64,000 nt of DNA from positions 1 to 64,000 of the forward strand of contig NZ_JAOQJT010000005.1 of assembly GCF_025567285.1 (NCBI RefSeq), given 5' to 3'. The position numbers were made by a program, and so were the translations under genes. The stretch comes from Coprococcus aceti (GTDB lineage Bacteria > Bacillota > Clostridia > Lachnospirales > Lachnospiraceae). Below the pieces are notes generated by a model. The model was given only the letters and a program-made list of their open reading frames with translations, did no database searches and was not told the DNA's origin. Shown in pieces: positions 15,893 to 23,793 of this stretch (positions within the stretch are counted from its first letter, which is position 1; every line of letters begins with the position of its first letter).

Positions 15893-17116
15893 ATGAGATT
15901 TAACACAGCATTATTACACAGCGCAAAGCTTGGTGATGAGAATACAGGCGCCACACTTACACCGATCTATCAATCCAGTGCATTCTATCAGCCTTCGGCG
16001 GAGCAACATGAGAAGCTCTTCCACAACAAGGCGACGGGTTATTCTTATACGAGGATCAACAACCCGACGATAGTTGCATTTGAGGAGCGGATGACGAATC
16101 TTGAAAAGGGCGTGGGTTCGGTAGCGTGTTCTTCTGGAATGGCGGCACTCACAAATGCACTCTTAAATATAGTAGGAGCTGGCGGAGAGATAGTCTCCAG
16201 CACAGGACTCTACGGTGGGACGATAGATCTGTTCCACGATCTGGAGGCATTTGGGATCAAGACGACATTTGTGGAGATATCGGATAATGAAGCGGTTGAG
16301 GCAGCGATAAATGAGAATACCAGAGTGATATTTGCTGAGACGATCGGCAATCCGAAGCTTGATGTGGTGGATATAAAGGCACTTTCGGAGCTGGCACATT
16401 CACACAGGCTTCCGCTCCTAATAGACAATACAGTGGCGACTGCATATCTGGTCACACCACTGACACTTGGAGCGGACATAGTCATCAATTCCACATCCAA
16501 GTACATCAATGGCAACAGCGATGCCATAAGCGGAGTTATCACTGACAGCGGCAATTTCAAATGGGACGCAGAGCGTTATCCGCTTCTGCAGCAGTACAAG
16601 ATGTTCGGAAAGTTCGCCTACATAGCAAAGCTCAGAAACGGACTTTTTAGAAACACAGGAGCCTGCATAGCTCCGCAGACGGCATTTTACAATATGCTGG
16701 GCATGGAGACATTGGGGCTTCGAATGGAGCGATGCTCACACAATGCACTTGCCCTTGCTCAGTTCCTGGAAAGTCAGGAGGGTGTAAAGGTCAACTATCC
16801 GGGACTTGAATCCAGTCCTTGGCATGACATCGCAAATGAACAGCTCCACGGTGGTTATGGTGCCATAATCACCATCAGAGTCGGCAGCAAGGAGAAGGCA
16901 TTTGCGGTGATGAACAAGCTCACAATACCGCAGATAGTGTCGAACATAGGAGACACAAAGACGCTCATCGTGCATCCTGAATCAACACTGAATGCGCACA
17001 GCACAGAGCAGGAGAAGCTTGACGCCAACGTATATGATGATATGATTCGTATTAGTGTCGGAATCGAGGACGTGGAGGATCTGATAGAAGATTTCCAGAA
17101 GGCCCTTGCCGACTAA
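15893..17116 (+). CDS. metY: O-acetylhomoserine sulfhydrylase (MetY), first gene of the hcy-type operon
   Basis: PLP enzyme of the Cys/Met-metabolism family, 407 residues. It makes homocysteine from O-acetylhomoserine and a sulfur donor. Family features are TPIYQSSAFYQP, YSYTRINNPT, and the PLP-lysine region VINSTSKYINGNSDAISG (about residue 205). It is the first gene behind the consensus promoter and operators. In Wolinella a neighbouring MetY accepts sulfur from the thiocarboxylate of HcyS; the downstream genes here suggest the same. A second MetY paralogue lies at 50132, so the two may use different sulfur donors. Confidence 0.92.
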   Translation: MRFNTALLHSAKLGDENTGATLTPIYQSSAFYQPSAEQHEKLFHNKATGYSYTRINNPTIVAFEERMTNLEKGVGSVACSSGMAALTNALLNIVGAGGEIVSSTGLYGGTIDLFHDLEAFGIKTTFVEISDNEAVEAAINENTRVIFAETIGNPKLDVVDIKALSELAHSHRLPLLIDNTVATAYLVTPLTLGADIVINSTSKYINGNSDAISGVITDSGNFKWDAERYPLLQQYKMFGKFAYIAKLRNGLFRNTGACIAPQTAFYNMLGMETLGLRMERCSHNALALAQFLESQEGVKVNYPGLESSPWHDIANEQLHGGYGAIITIRVGSKEKAFAVMNKLTIPQIVSNIGDTKTLIVHPESTLNAHSTEQEKLDANVYDDMIRISVGIEDVEDLIEDFQKALAD

Positions 17117-17143
17117 TACACAAATGATTTGGAGGAACTACAT

Positions 17144-18004
17144 ATGGCAGTAGATTACGCAGCTCTGAAAAAGGGCGGATTCATGAGACAGAAACAGAAG
17201 AATACCTTTTCTCTGAGACTTCAGGTGGTGGGAGGAAATCTTACCGCAGAGAATCTCAAGAAGATAGCAGAGGTTGCCGAGAAATACGGAGATGGACATG
17301 TACATCTCACATCGAGACAGAGTGTTGAGATCCCATTTGTTAAGCTTGACGATGTGGAAGAGGTAAAGGAAGAACTGGCAAAGGGAGGCTGTAAGCCGGG
17401 TGTGTGTGGCCCAAGAGTAAGAACAGTCACAGCGTGCCAGGGAAATCAGATCTGTCCGAGCGGCAATATAGACACTTATGATATAGCAAAGAAGCTTGAT
17501 GCGAGATATTACGCAAGGGAGCTTCCTCACAAGTTCAAGTTCGGTGTCACAGGATGCCAGAACAACTGTCTGAAGGCAGAGGAGAACGACGTGGGAATCA
17601 AGGGCGCAATGGTAGTAGAGTGGGATGAGCCATCATGTATCATGTGTGGCGTGTGCGTCAAGGCGTGTCGTGAGGGTGCGATCACCATGGCGGACGGCAA
17701 GATCATACTCGACACAGACAAATGTAACTACTGCGGTCGATGCGCAAAGGCATGTCCTACAGATGCATGGAAGGGCGAGACAGGATACCTTGTCTCATTC
17801 GGAGGATTATTTGGAAATACGATCCACCGCGGCGAGGAGTTACTTCCGGTTGTTAAATCTGAGGAACAGCTTTTCCGTATCACAGATGCGGCAATACAGT
17901 TCTTTGCAGACAATGCAAAGCCAAGCGAGCGTTTCCAGTTTACACTGGAGCGCGTGGGCTTAGACAAATTCAAAGAAATATTAAAGGAGGCTTACAATGG
18001 CTGA
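17144..18004 (+). CDS. Small siroheme/ferredoxin sulfite reductase
   Basis: A 286-residue single-chain sulfite reductase that gives sulfide from sulfite. The siroheme-[4Fe-4S] ligand set is C-Q-G-N-Q-I-C (C-x5-C, near residue 104) and C-Q-N-N-C (C-x3-C, near residue 140). A ferredoxin insert follows with C-I-M-C-G-V-C-V-K-A-C and C-N-Y-C-G-R-C-A-K-A-C-P. This architecture is the low-molecular-mass type of anaerobes, fed by ferredoxin rather than NADPH. The ATG at 17144 follows GGAGG; TTG at 17129 is rejected because it overlaps that site. The stop overlaps tusA. Siroheme would come from the genes at 20.4-27.8 kb. Confidence 0.9.
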   Translation: MAVDYAALKKGGFMRQKQKNTFSLRLQVVGGNLTAENLKKIAEVAEKYGDGHVHLTSRQSVEIPFVKLDDVEEVKEELAKGGCKPGVCGPRVRTVTACQGNQICPSGNIDTYDIAKKLDARYYARELPHKFKFGVTGCQNNCLKAEENDVGIKGAMVVEWDEPSCIMCGVCVKACREGAITMADGKIILDTDKCNYCGRCAKACPTDAWKGETGYLVSFGGLFGNTIHRGEELLPVVKSEEQLFRITDAAIQFFADNAKPSERFQFTLERVGLDKFKEILKEAYNG

Positions 18005-18242
18005 TTACGAAATTGATGACAGAGTAGATATAACTGATGTGGTGTGCCCGATGACATTTGTCAAGGCGAAGGTAGCCATGGAGGAGCTTGAGATAGGACA
18101 GGTGCTTGCGGTTACCATGAACGACGGCGAGCCTGTACAGAACGTACCAAGAAGCTTCAAGGAGGAAGGACAGCAGATCCTGAAGCTCATCGACAACGAG
18201 AATGGCACTTATGATCTTATAGTTAAAAAATTGGAGGATTGA
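17997..18242 (+). CDS. TusA-like sulfurtransferase
   Basis: An 81-residue TusA/SirA-fold protein. The single conserved cysteine is in D-V-V-C-P-M-T-F-V-K-A-K (near residue 16), the C-P-x-P/M motif that carries persulfide. It starts inside the last codons of the sulfite reductase gene (8-bp overlap), so tight coupling is likely. In this setting it could accept sulfide or persulfide and pass it to the ThiS-like carrier; that step is inference. Confidence 0.88.
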   Translation: MADYEIDDRVDITDVVCPMTFVKAKVAMEELEIGQVLAVTMNDGEPVQNVPRSFKEEGQQILKLIDNENGTYDLIVKKLED

Positions 18243-18261
18243 TCAGGAAAGGAGAAAATGA

Positions 18262-18579
18262 ATGGCAGTAAGAGTCAGTGCAGAGGATTTCGATGCGAAG
18301 GTTCTTCAGTCGGAGCTCCCGGCCATCGTGGAATTCTATTCGGACAGCTGCATACCATGCAAGCAGCTCTCACCTATCCTTGGCGGCATCGAGGATGACT
18401 ACGAGGACAAGGTAAATGTGTACAAGGTAAATGTAAACTTTGACGCAGAGCTTGCTGAGAAGTACGCAGTCATGGCGTCACCAACCATACTCTTCTTCAA
18501 GGGAGGCGAGGAGGTTTCCCGCATCCGCGGTCTTGTGAAGAGAAATGCGCTGGAGGAGGAAGTTGGCAAATTATTGTAG
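18262..18579 (+). CDS. Thioredoxin-like protein with CIPC active site
   Basis: A 105-residue thioredoxin-fold protein. The redox motif is D-S-C-I-P-C-K-Q-L (near residue 32), replacing the usual WCGPC, and the cis-proline loop is MASPTILFFKGGE. The different dipeptide between the cysteines suggests a specialised partner, such as the sulfite reductase or a persulfide on TusA, rather than general thioredoxin. TrxB is encoded at 28173. Confidence 0.88.
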   Translation: MAVRVSAEDFDAKVLQSELPAIVEFYSDSCIPCKQLSPILGGIEDDYEDKVNVYKVNVNFDAELAEKYAVMASPTILFFKGGEEVSRIRGLVKRNALEEEVGKLL

Positions 18580-18743
18580 AAATTCGTTGGTAAAGTGACA
18601 CAATGGAGTATTTGACTGTAGTCAATTACTTCCGGTGTACAGAAGAATGAAACTATATAATTAAAATTATAAAGTATATAATCACATTTTATGTCAGTCT
18701 GGCAACGCCGGACAGGCAAATGAATCGTCAGGAGGAAAGAAAA
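18580..18743 (+). other. Spacer within the hcy operon
   Basis: This AT-rich gap contains the palindrome TTGAC-TGTA-GTCAA near 18613, a possible -10 (TATAAT) near 18676, and a hairpin GTCTGGC/GCCGGAC before the hcyS ribosome site. An internal promoter is possible. No gene seen. Confidence 0.4.
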
Positions 18744-18953
18744 ATGACAGTCACAATAGCAGGAAAGAAGAAAGAGATAGCTGAGAAGACAACAATAGCT
18801 CAGATCATCGTGTCAGAGAACGTTGAGAATCCGGACTATGTCACAGTAACAGTCAATGATGAGTTTGTTGACTCAGATGCATTTGCAACAACAGAGCTCA
18901 AGGACGGCGATACAGTAGAGTTCCTCTACTTCATGGGAGGTGGCAGCTTCTAA
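18744..18953 (+). CDS. hcyS: ThiS/MoaD-like sulfur carrier protein (HcyS-like), C-terminally masked
   Basis: A 69-residue ubiquitin-fold carrier. Typical ThiS/MoaD features are VTVNDEF and the C-terminal D-G-D-T-V-E-F-L-Y-F-M-G-G-G. Active carriers end in Gly-Gly; here the chain continues with Ser-Phe after three glycines, so the tail must be clipped before adenylation. A JAMM protease that could do this is encoded at 19878. In Wolinella, HcyD trims HcyS in the same way. The ATG at 18744 follows AGGAGG. The stop and the next start share one base (TAATG). Confidence 0.88.
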   Translation: MTVTIAGKKKEIAEKTTIAQIIVSENVENPDYVTVTVNDEFVDSDAFATTELKDGDTVEFLYFMGGGSF

Positions 18954-19762
18954 TGGCATTCACAAATGAACAGATGGAACGTTACTCACGTCACATTATC
19001 CTTCAGGAAGTTGGCGTGAAGGGACAGAAGAAATTGTTAAATGGCAAGGTGCTGATCATAGGCGCAGGTGGACTGGGAGCGCCAGCCGCTATGTACCTGG
19101 CAGCAGCCGGAGTAGGAACCATCGGTATAGTTGATGCCGATGAGGTAGATCTGTCAAATCTTCAGAGACAGATCATTCACGGAACAGCAGATGTGGGCAA
19201 GGCAAAGGTCAAATCCGCAAAGGAGACCATGAACGCCATGAACCCTGATGTAAATGTGATCACATACAGAGAGTTCGTGACATCAGAGAACATCATGGAT
19301 CTCATCAAGGACTATGATTTCATCATCGATGGAACAGACAACTTCCCTGCAAAATTCCTTATCAACGATGCCTGTGTTATGGCTAAGAAGCCATTTTCAC
19401 ATGCAGGAATCATCAGATTCAAGGGTCAGCTTATGACATATGTTCCAGATGAGGGACCATGTTACAGATGTGTATTCAAGGATCCACCTCCAAAGGATGC
19501 GGTTCCTACATGTAAGCAGGCCGGAGTCATCGGAGCAATGGGCGGTGTTATCGGAAGTCTTCAGGCTATGGAGGCAATTAAGTATCTCATTGGAGTTGGC
19601 GATCTTCTGACAGGAAGACTCCTTACATTTGACGCACTTAAGATGGAATTCCACACAGTAAAGCTCCCTCACAAGAAGGGCTGTGGATGTGCTGTATGTG
19701 GACCAAATCCAACCATCACCAAGCTCATCGACTACGAGCAGGTGGAGTGCGACGGAAAGTAA
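18953..19762 (+). CDS. hcyF: ThiF/MoeB-like E1 enzyme (HcyF-like)
   Basis: Adenylates the C-terminal glycine of the sulfur carrier. The 269-residue protein has the nucleotide-binding GAGGLGAPAAMYLAAAGVG (near residue 36), D-A-D-E-V-D-L-S-N-L-Q-R-Q, and zinc-binding cysteine pairs C-Y-R-C and C-A-V-C. It overlaps hcyS by one base, so HcyS is the likely partner. Unlike some MoeB proteins it has no rhodanese domain, so sulfur must come from elsewhere, for example TusA or sulfide. Confidence 0.92.
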   Translation: MAFTNEQMERYSRHIILQEVGVKGQKKLLNGKVLIIGAGGLGAPAAMYLAAAGVGTIGIVDADEVDLSNLQRQIIHGTADVGKAKVKSAKETMNAMNPDVNVITYREFVTSENIMDLIKDYDFIIDGTDNFPAKFLINDACVMAKKPFSHAGIIRFKGQLMTYVPDEGPCYRCVFKDPPPKDAVPTCKQAGVIGAMGGVIGSLQAMEAIKYLIGVGDLLTGRLLTFDALKMEFHTVKLPHKKGCGCAVCGPNPTITKLIDYEQVECDGK

Positions 19763-19877
19763 TTTTCATAAGGAGGACCCGCTTGCGGGAGATTCCTTAT
19801 GAAGCACGCAGACGCCGCGCGAAGCGCCTTTTCATGCGTCTGCTCAATGCTTGATAATAAGGAGGATATGAAGTAAG
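19763..19877 (+). other. Structured spacer between hcyF and hcyD
   Basis: Two hairpins are visible: CATAAGGA/TCCTTATG enclosing CCCGC/GCGGG (about 19768-19802), and GCAGACGC/GCGTCTGC (about 19808-19844). The first hides an AAGGAGG motif. No gene seen. Confidence 0.5.
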
Positions 19878-20294
19878 ATGTTGTACATGACAAAGTCTGA
19901 TTACGAGAAGATACTTGCACACTGCAAGGAAGGCCTTCCAAATGAGTCCTGTGGTCTGATTGGCGGTGTCAGAGAGGAAGACAAGAAGTACATCAGGAAG
20001 GTGTATCTCCTGACAAATATTGACGCCAGCAACGAGCATTTTTCCATGGACCCGAGAGAGCAGCTTGCGGCAGTTAAGGATATGCGTGCAAATGGATACG
20101 AGCTTCTTGGCAACTTCCATTCCCATCCAGAGTCTCCATCCAGACCTTCGGAGGAGGATAAGAGACTTGCATATGATTCCAAGGTGAATTATCTGATCCT
20201 CTCCCTCATGGAGATAGACAATCCGGTACTCAAAGCCTTCAACATAGATGAGGAAAAGAATGTGACGATAGAGGAGCTTGTTATAGAATCATGA
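19878..20294 (+). CDS. hcyD: JAMM/MPN+ metalloprotease (HcyD-like)
   Basis: A 138-residue JAMM-fold zinc protease. The complete catalytic signature is present: N-E-S-C-G-L-I near residue 23 and H-S-H-P-E-S-P-S-R-P-S-E-E-D (HxH-x7-S-x2-D) near residue 78. In CysO/Mec and HcyS/HcyD systems such enzymes remove residues after the Gly-Gly of the carrier. The likely substrate here is HcyS with its extra Ser-Phe. A GGAGG lies 12 bases before the ATG, a little far, so translation may be modest. It is the last gene before a terminator. Confidence 0.9.
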   Translation: MLYMTKSDYEKILAHCKEGLPNESCGLIGGVREEDKKYIRKVYLLTNIDASNEHFSMDPREQLAAVKDMRANGYELLGNFHSHPESPSRPSEEDKRLAYDSKVNYLILSLMEIDNPVLKAFNIDEEKNVTIEELVIES

Positions 20295-20311
20295 TGGATA
20301 GCAGGCATTTG

Positions 20312-20350
20312 AAAGAACAGGGCGGGCTTTGATACCCGCCCTTGTTCTTT
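20312..20350 (+). terminator. Terminator of the metY-hcy operon
   Basis: AAAGAACAGGGCGGG (20312-20326) pairs with CCCGCCCTTGTTCTTT (20335-20350) with one bulged T. Confidence 0.85.
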
Positions 20351-20392
20351 ACGTGGGCTTGTCATAAATTTTCATTTGGAGTTACTGAAGAT

Positions 20393-21688
20393 ATGTTTTG
20401 CATAAGTATAAATCATAAGAATACACCGGCCGATGTCAGGGAGAGCTTTGCATTTTCGACAAAAGGACAGAGACAGTTCACCGAGCGGCTAAAGGCTGCG
20501 GTGGGTGGATGTGTCGTGTTGTCGACCTGCAACAGGATGGAAATATACTTTACGGATAAATGTGAGCCATGTGGGTCTGCTATAACAGGGAAAATGAGCA
20601 GCGGTGAAGCTTCCGGTGGGCGAGGTGGCCTGCTTGAACAGGTAGAAATGCTTCTGGCTAATGATAGGGATGTCCCTGTCAGCCTCATAAGAAGATATAG
20701 CATGAATTATGAGGGATTCCAGTGTATGTTACATCTGTGTAGAGTGGCGTGTGGTATGGATTCCATGGTGCTCGGCGAGGTGGAGATCATACATCAGGTG
20801 AAGAGCGCATATCTTGTGGCAAAGAAGCTTGGAGCCTGTGACGGCGAGCTGAATATAGCATTTCAGGGAGCACTTGCGGCGGCAAAGGCGGTGGCGACGG
20901 AGAGTGACACTACGAGACTTCCGGTATCCGTCGGAACCTTGTCAGCACGGGAGGCAGTGAATTTTACAAGAAATGGCGGCATTGAAAATACGTGCAGAGA
21001 TGTTCGAAGTGATGTGGTAAGCAACAGTCAAGTTGAGAGTGTGGATGCTGAAAAGGCAAATACCGGGCATATCCTAGTCGTAGGAGCCACAGGCAAGATA
21101 GGCAGCATAGTTGTCAAGGATATTGCAGATCTTGCGCCAGATATAGAGATAACAGGCACAAGCAGAAGTCACCACAGTGCAGATAGCATATTTGACAGAC
21201 ATCAGCAGATCAGGATAGAGGACTACAGCAGAAGATATGAGCTGGCAGCCTGGGCGGATGTCATCATCAGTGCGACAGCAAGCCCACATTATACATTTGT
21301 CAGGGATGAGCTGGCGGAGGCTGTGAAAATGCAGCCGAAGCGGAGATTGCTCCTTGATCTGGCAATGCCAAAGGACATTGATCCTGCGGTCTCAGATGTG
21401 GACGGATGTGTATTGCGTGACATAGACTATATCAGGACACTCTCCAGAGAGAACAATGAAAGCAGGGCAAAAACAATCACAGAGATGGAGCCGTGGCTCA
21501 TATCACAGGTTGACGAGATCATGAAGAACATAGCATTTTCGAGGTTCAACAGGGAGCACGGAGACGTGATGGCGAAGCTTAAGACTATAGATGGCGCAAA
21601 GATGGTATATAAACTCAAAGGACAGCTTGAGTATGAGGCATTTGAGAAAATGCTGGACAGTATTGTGACTGCCGGATGTGAGAACTGA
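20393..21688 (+). CDS. hemA: Glutamyl-tRNA reductase
   Basis: First step of C5 tetrapyrrole synthesis: glutamyl-tRNA to glutamate-1-semialdehyde, using NADPH. The 431-residue protein has the catalytic cysteine in V-L-S-T-C-N-R-M-E-I-Y (near residue 50), the GMDSMVLGEVEI motif, and the NADP-binding V-V-G-A-T-G-K-I-G. An insert of about 20 residues follows the catalytic block, and a longer serine/aspartate-rich insert lies near residue 215. The ATG at 20393 (MFCISINHKNTPADVRE) fits the family N-terminus and has GGAG upstream; earlier in-frame starts lie in the terminator region. Confidence 0.93.
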   Translation: MFCISINHKNTPADVRESFAFSTKGQRQFTERLKAAVGGCVVLSTCNRMEIYFTDKCEPCGSAITGKMSSGEASGGRGGLLEQVEMLLANDRDVPVSLIRRYSMNYEGFQCMLHLCRVACGMDSMVLGEVEIIHQVKSAYLVAKKLGACDGELNIAFQGALAAAKAVATESDTTRLPVSVGTLSAREAVNFTRNGGIENTCRDVRSDVVSNSQVESVDAEKANTGHILVVGATGKIGSIVVKDIADLAPDIEITGTSRSHHSADSIFDRHQQIRIEDYSRRYELAAWADVIISATASPHYTFVRDELAEAVKMQPKRRLLLDLAMPKDIDPAVSDVDGCVLRDIDYIRTLSRENNESRAKTITEMEPWLISQVDEIMKNIAFSRFNREHGDVMAKLKTIDGAKMVYKLKGQLEYEAFEKMLDSIVTAGCEN

Positions 21689-21807
21689 ATATTGCTTGTT
21701 TGCCTGAGGTTATGCAGTATCATCGGCTGATGATGGTTATGTCAGATAATTGGAACAACTTTTTGTGCTTTTTAATAGAGACTAAATAATAGAAATTAGA
21801 GGTAGTG

Positions 21808-22455
21808 ATGTCGTATTTTCCATTTATGATAGAATTGAATAATGAGAGATGCCTGATCGCAGGAGGCGGAACTGTTGCATACAGAAAGGTGTGCAGCATG
21901 CTGGAATTTGGCGCGGTGGTCACGGTGGTGTCACCGGAGTTCTGCCCGGAGCTTTTAGAACTGGCGGAGCAGGTGAATACGCCAGACAAATACTGTGCAG
22001 CGACAAGCGATGATCGTGGTTCTGTAGAGAATTTTGCAGATTATTCTGGATGCCTAACACTTGTAAAAAGGTGCGTGCAGCCGCAGGATATTGACGGTGC
22101 ATTTGTCGTCATAATGGCGACGGACGATGAGAAGGTCAACCACGAAATGGCGGAGCTTTGCAGGCAGCAGCGAATACTTGTAAATGTGGTTGATGTGAAG
22201 GCAGATTGCGGATTTTATTTTCCAGCGATCATAAAGGATAAAGAGGTTGTTATAAGCGTTTCCACCGGTGGACAGAGTCCAGTGCTTGCGGGCACGATCA
22301 AGAGAAATATAGAGAGCCATTTAGGTAGGAGTTATGGCGATATAGCAGAGCGTATGGGTGAGCTCCGCGAGCAGATCAAAGCACAGATAGACGGCGAGGA
22401 AGAGCGAAAGAAAGCGTTTCAGCAAATGGTTAGGAGTCTGTTAGATGAGAGTTGA
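21808..22455 (+). CDS. Precorrin-2 dehydrogenase / sirohydrochlorin ferrochelatase (Met8/CysG-N type)
   Basis: Oxidises precorrin-2 to sirohydrochlorin, and in many members also inserts iron to give siroheme. The N-terminal Rossmann motif is LIAGGGTVAYRKV, followed by VVSPEFCPEL. The S-V-S-T-G-G-Q-S-P segment near residue 150 is typical. Length 215 fits. About 25 residues around 55-80 (DKYCAATSDDRGS) look like an insertion. The ATG at 21808 is preferred to the adjacent GTG. It overlaps hemC by 11 bp. Confidence 0.9.
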   Translation: MSYFPFMIELNNERCLIAGGGTVAYRKVCSMLEFGAVVTVVSPEFCPELLELAEQVNTPDKYCAATSDDRGSVENFADYSGCLTLVKRCVQPQDIDGAFVVIMATDDEKVNHEMAELCRQQRILVNVVDVKADCGFYFPAIIKDKEVVISVSTGGQSPVLAGTIKRNIESHLGRSYGDIAERMGELREQIKAQIDGEEERKKAFQQMVRSLLDES

Positions 22456-23497
22456 GAATGGACATGGTAAAAATAAACCGAATATTCGTAAATTTGCGGA
22501 GAATGACATGGCAGATGGATTCAATAGTGACGATTTGGATTGCGAAAGCGGAGGACAGAAAAAAACAGTAAAAGTTGGAACCCGCGGCAGCAAGCTTGCT
22601 CTTGCTCAGACTGAATTGGTGATAAAGGCACTCAATGAGAGATTTTCCCAGGTTGATTTTCAGATGGTTACAATGAGTACCCGGGGGGATCGGGACACCA
22701 GCAGAGCGCTTCTGGAATTCGGAGGCAAAGCGGTATTTGTCGAGGAGTTCGAGGAAGCTATACTTAAAGGTGACATAGACATAGCGGTACACAGTGCCAA
22801 GGATATGCCGATGGAGATCATGGAAGGTCTTACGATATCGGGTACACTTCCGAGAGCATGTCCGCAGGACGTTTTTATATATAAGAGTGGCAGGTCATTT
22901 GACAGAAACGACAGTTTCGTGGTGGGAACCAGCAGCCTGAGACGGCAGTACCAGATAAGAGACATGTATCCAAATGCTGAGTGCAAGAACCTGAGAGGAA
23001 ATGTCGGCACCCGCATACAGAAGCTGGAAGATGGCGAATACGATGCCATCATTCTTGCAGCGGCAGGGCTTGAGCGCCTGGGAGTTATTGAAGACAAAGG
23101 CAATGACAGCACAGAATGCTTTGAAGTGCACAAGGACGAACTTACATTCAGATACATCAGTACAGAGTCAATGCTTCCGGCAGCATGCCAGGGAATCATA
23201 GCCATAGAGACGCGAACATACGGCGAAGCATACGACATGGTGAGGACGATAAATGATACCGAGGCATACACACAGCTCACATGCGAGCGGGAAGTCTTAA
23301 GCCGCCTGAACGCCGGCTGCCACGAACCGATAGGCGTGTACTCAGAACTTCATGGCGACCACATGAAGATAAGCCTGATGAAAGCAGATGCGGCTTCATC
23401 GGACAAAGAGAAAGATGAAGAAATCCAGATACACAGAAAGACGGTAGAAGGAAACAACGCAGAATGGGAACAGCTGGTAGAGGCATTGATAAAGTAG
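22445..23497 (+). CDS. hemC: Porphobilinogen deaminase (hydroxymethylbilane synthase)
   Basis: Polymerises four porphobilinogens. The family start V-K-V-G-T-R-G-S-K-L-A-L-A-Q begins about 40 residues in, and the dipyrromethane-cofactor cysteine is in L-N-A-G-C-H-E-P. The N-terminal extension is hydrophilic and unusual. Two starts are possible: 22445 (AGGAG upstream, overlaps the previous stop) and 22508 (GGAG seven bases upstream, shorter extension). The gene is followed not by the next gene directly but by hairpin element A. Confidence 0.92.
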   Translation: MRVENGHGKNKPNIRKFAENDMADGFNSDDLDCESGGQKKTVKVGTRGSKLALAQTELVIKALNERFSQVDFQMVTMSTRGDRDTSRALLEFGGKAVFVEEFEEAILKGDIDIAVHSAKDMPMEIMEGLTISGTLPRACPQDVFIYKSGRSFDRNDSFVVGTSSLRRQYQIRDMYPNAECKNLRGNVGTRIQKLEDGEYDAIILAAAGLERLGVIEDKGNDSTECFEVHKDELTFRYISTESMLPAACQGIIAIETRTYGEAYDMVRTINDTEAYTQLTCEREVLSRLNAGCHEPIGVYSELHGDHMKISLMKADAASSDKEKDEEIQIHRKTVEGNNAEWEQLVEALIK

Positions 23498-23598
23498 GTT
23501 ATAGCATAACAAATATGTTTCTATTTCAAGAAAAGAAAAATGTTATGAAGCAGTGTATTTTGAAGATAAGTAGAAAAGTAAATTTTATCGATATGTAA

Positions 23599-23778
23599 GC
23601 TGGGTGTGCTGGATTTGTGCCTGCGGGGCGGGTAGCACAATGCGATTGAATCTTGTCGCTTCTTGCCGAGTTGTAGCCCCCAACGTCCTTATCGGGGGCG
23701 GAAACGAGTGCAGATAGAAGCAAGACAAGATGATAGAGCTGTGCGTAGCCCAGCAGGCACAAATCCAGCACACCTAGC
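23599..23778 (+). repeat. Long-armed hairpin element A (upstream of cobA-hemD)
   Basis: Arms 23603-23624 and 23753-23774 are perfect 22-bp complements, extended to 26 bp with one G-T pair (23599 to 23778). Inside: GCACA/TGTGC; CTTGTC (23652)/GACAAG (23724); GCTTCT (23658)/AGAAGC (23716); and GCCCCC (23676)/GGGGGC (23694) around the loop AACGTCCTTATC. The core matches elements B and C in order, but the arms do not. It ends 5 bases before the ribosome site of the next gene. Confidence 0.8.
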
Positions 23779-23793
23779 GTATTGGAGAACAAA

